Source: Desulfobacteraceae bacterium (GTDB lineage: Bacteria; Desulfobacterota; Desulfobacteria; Desulfobacterales; JAABRJ01). From it: a stretch of 41,487 nucleotides of DNA. The notes beneath the pieces were generated by a model, which was not told where the DNA came from, ran no database searches, and saw only the letters and a list, made by a program, of their open reading frames with translations. The translations under genes were made by a program, and so were the position numbers. Location of the stretch: positions 1 to 41,487 of the forward strand of contig JAJDNY010000094.1 of NCBI GenBank assembly GCA_022340425.1, in the 5' to 3' direction. Within the stretch, counting starts at the first letter, position 1. Every line of letters begins with the position of its first letter. Positions 41,005 to 41,487 of the stretch are shown piece after piece.

Positions 41005-41487
41005 CTAAGACAGCATCCGCTGCAAACTCAAGGCGTTTTGAACGGCATACCCCGCTTCATCGTTGTCAAAGTAGCAGAACACCTCCTTGCCCTGATCAAC
41101 CCAGGTCGAGATGGCCCCGGCCCAGCCAGCCAAGCTGTGCGGGTCGTATTTCCCCTGATAAGCGCCTTTAGGGCCGTGCAGTCGAACGTAGACAAATTCT
41201 GCGGAAACTTCCTTGGGAGAAAGCCGGCCGGAAAATTCATAAATGCAGAAGGCCACCCTGTGATCCCGCAACAAACCGCAGGCCTCCGGGTTCAACCAGC
41301 TCGGGTCCCGAAATTCGAAAGAGTATCGATACCCTCTGGGCAGGACCTCGAGAAAATCCCGCAAACGGCCAGCATTGAAATGCCATCTCGGTGGCAGCTG
41401 AAAAAGAAGAGGCCCCAGCCGGTCCCCCAGTATTTTAACCCGTTCGAGAAATGGCCTAAGAGTCCGCCGAGGATCTTTCAACTTCTT
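41005..41487 (-). CDS. DUF72 (YecE-like) protein, partial
   Basis: 161 codons at the 3' end are visible; the N-terminal part lies beyond the window. RLGPLLFQLPPRWHFNAGRL, YSFEFRDPSWLNPEACGLLR, FVYVRLHGPKGAYQGKYDPH, GKEVFCYFDNDEAGYAVQNA are the core strands of the DUF72 TIM-barrel family, including the FEFRDPSW and YFDND motifs. Function of the family is not established. Complete members are about 240-260 aa, so about 90 residues are missing. Confidence 0.9.
   Translation of the reverse strand, partial: KKLKDPRRTLRPFLERVKILGDRLGPLLFQLPPRWHFNAGRLRDFLEVLPRGYRYSFEFRDPSWLNPEACGLLRDHRVAFCIYEFSGRLSPKEVSAEFVYVRLHGPKGAYQGKYDPHSLAGWAGAISTWVDQGKEVFCYFDNDEAGYAVQNALSLQRMLS

Noticed and set aside
1-41487. 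CRISPR array, tRNA, rRNA, transposase or integrase
   Set aside because: No regular repeat-spacer pattern, no TPsiC-like GGTTCRAATCC block, and no DDE or tyrosine-recombinase protein was found on reading the window.

Overview
The window is a high-GC bacterial chromosome segment. Gene content suggests a diderm, probably anaerobic member of the Desulfobacterota: a TonB-dependent B12 receptor, OmpH/Skp, a YdbH/YdbL pair, a DUF1318 lipoprotein, an LctP-type lactate permease, and short Cys-rich signalling modules typical of that group. The taxonomic placement is inference; no rRNA or tRNA gene was seen. No complete mobile element, CRISPR array or prophage is visible.

Layout. (1) 1-5595, minus strand: cobamide uptake. 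The order is btuF-btuC-btuD with 4-bp overlaps, then a full cobalamin riboswitch with its own intrinsic terminator, then btuB, then a second BtuF-like gene cut by the window edge. (2) 5851-13969: a periplasmic PQQ-type sugar dehydrogenase, a zinc-ribbon/aspartic-protease membrane protein, a Tat-exported class V aminotransferase, and a solute-binding protein followed by a hybrid histidine kinase. (3) 13970-15132: a gene-poor stretch with inverted repeats and a PIN-like protein gene that is visibly less GC-rich. (4) 15145-20958, minus: an envelope operon of a degenerate P-loop protein, an MscS channel, an AsmA-like YdbH, and a YdbL/DUF1318 lipoprotein. (5) 21122-23048, minus: cysE-cysK for cysteine synthesis. 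(6) 23464-28044: a BioB-like radical SAM protein, a membrane protein with a C-terminal Cys module, Skp, a YkgJ-type Cys-cluster protein, cytochrome c', and an S4 RNA-binding protein. (7) 28134-29817, minus: two Hsp20 chaperones and a shortened DnaJ-like protein. (8) 30107-33397: a duplicated ribbon-helix-helix-like protein and a three-gene cluster of unknown membrane proteins, two of which are paralogues. (9) 34296-40491, minus: dicarboxylate/amino-acid symporter, an aspartase fused to a cyclic-nucleotide-binding domain, an amino-acid-type binding protein and a lactate permease. (10) The edge carries part of a DUF72 protein.

How genes may work together. Region 1 is a complete outer-to-inner-membrane B12 import route under riboswitch control. 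Region 9 looks like C4-dicarboxylate/aspartate uptake plus deamination to fumarate, with lactate uptake beside it. Region 4 links turgor sensing and lipid transport between membranes by gene order. The least explained elements are the A-B-A' membrane cluster (30808-33397), the P-loop-like partner of MscS, and the cNMP-aspartase fusion. Functions are from sequence recognition only; no database search was run.
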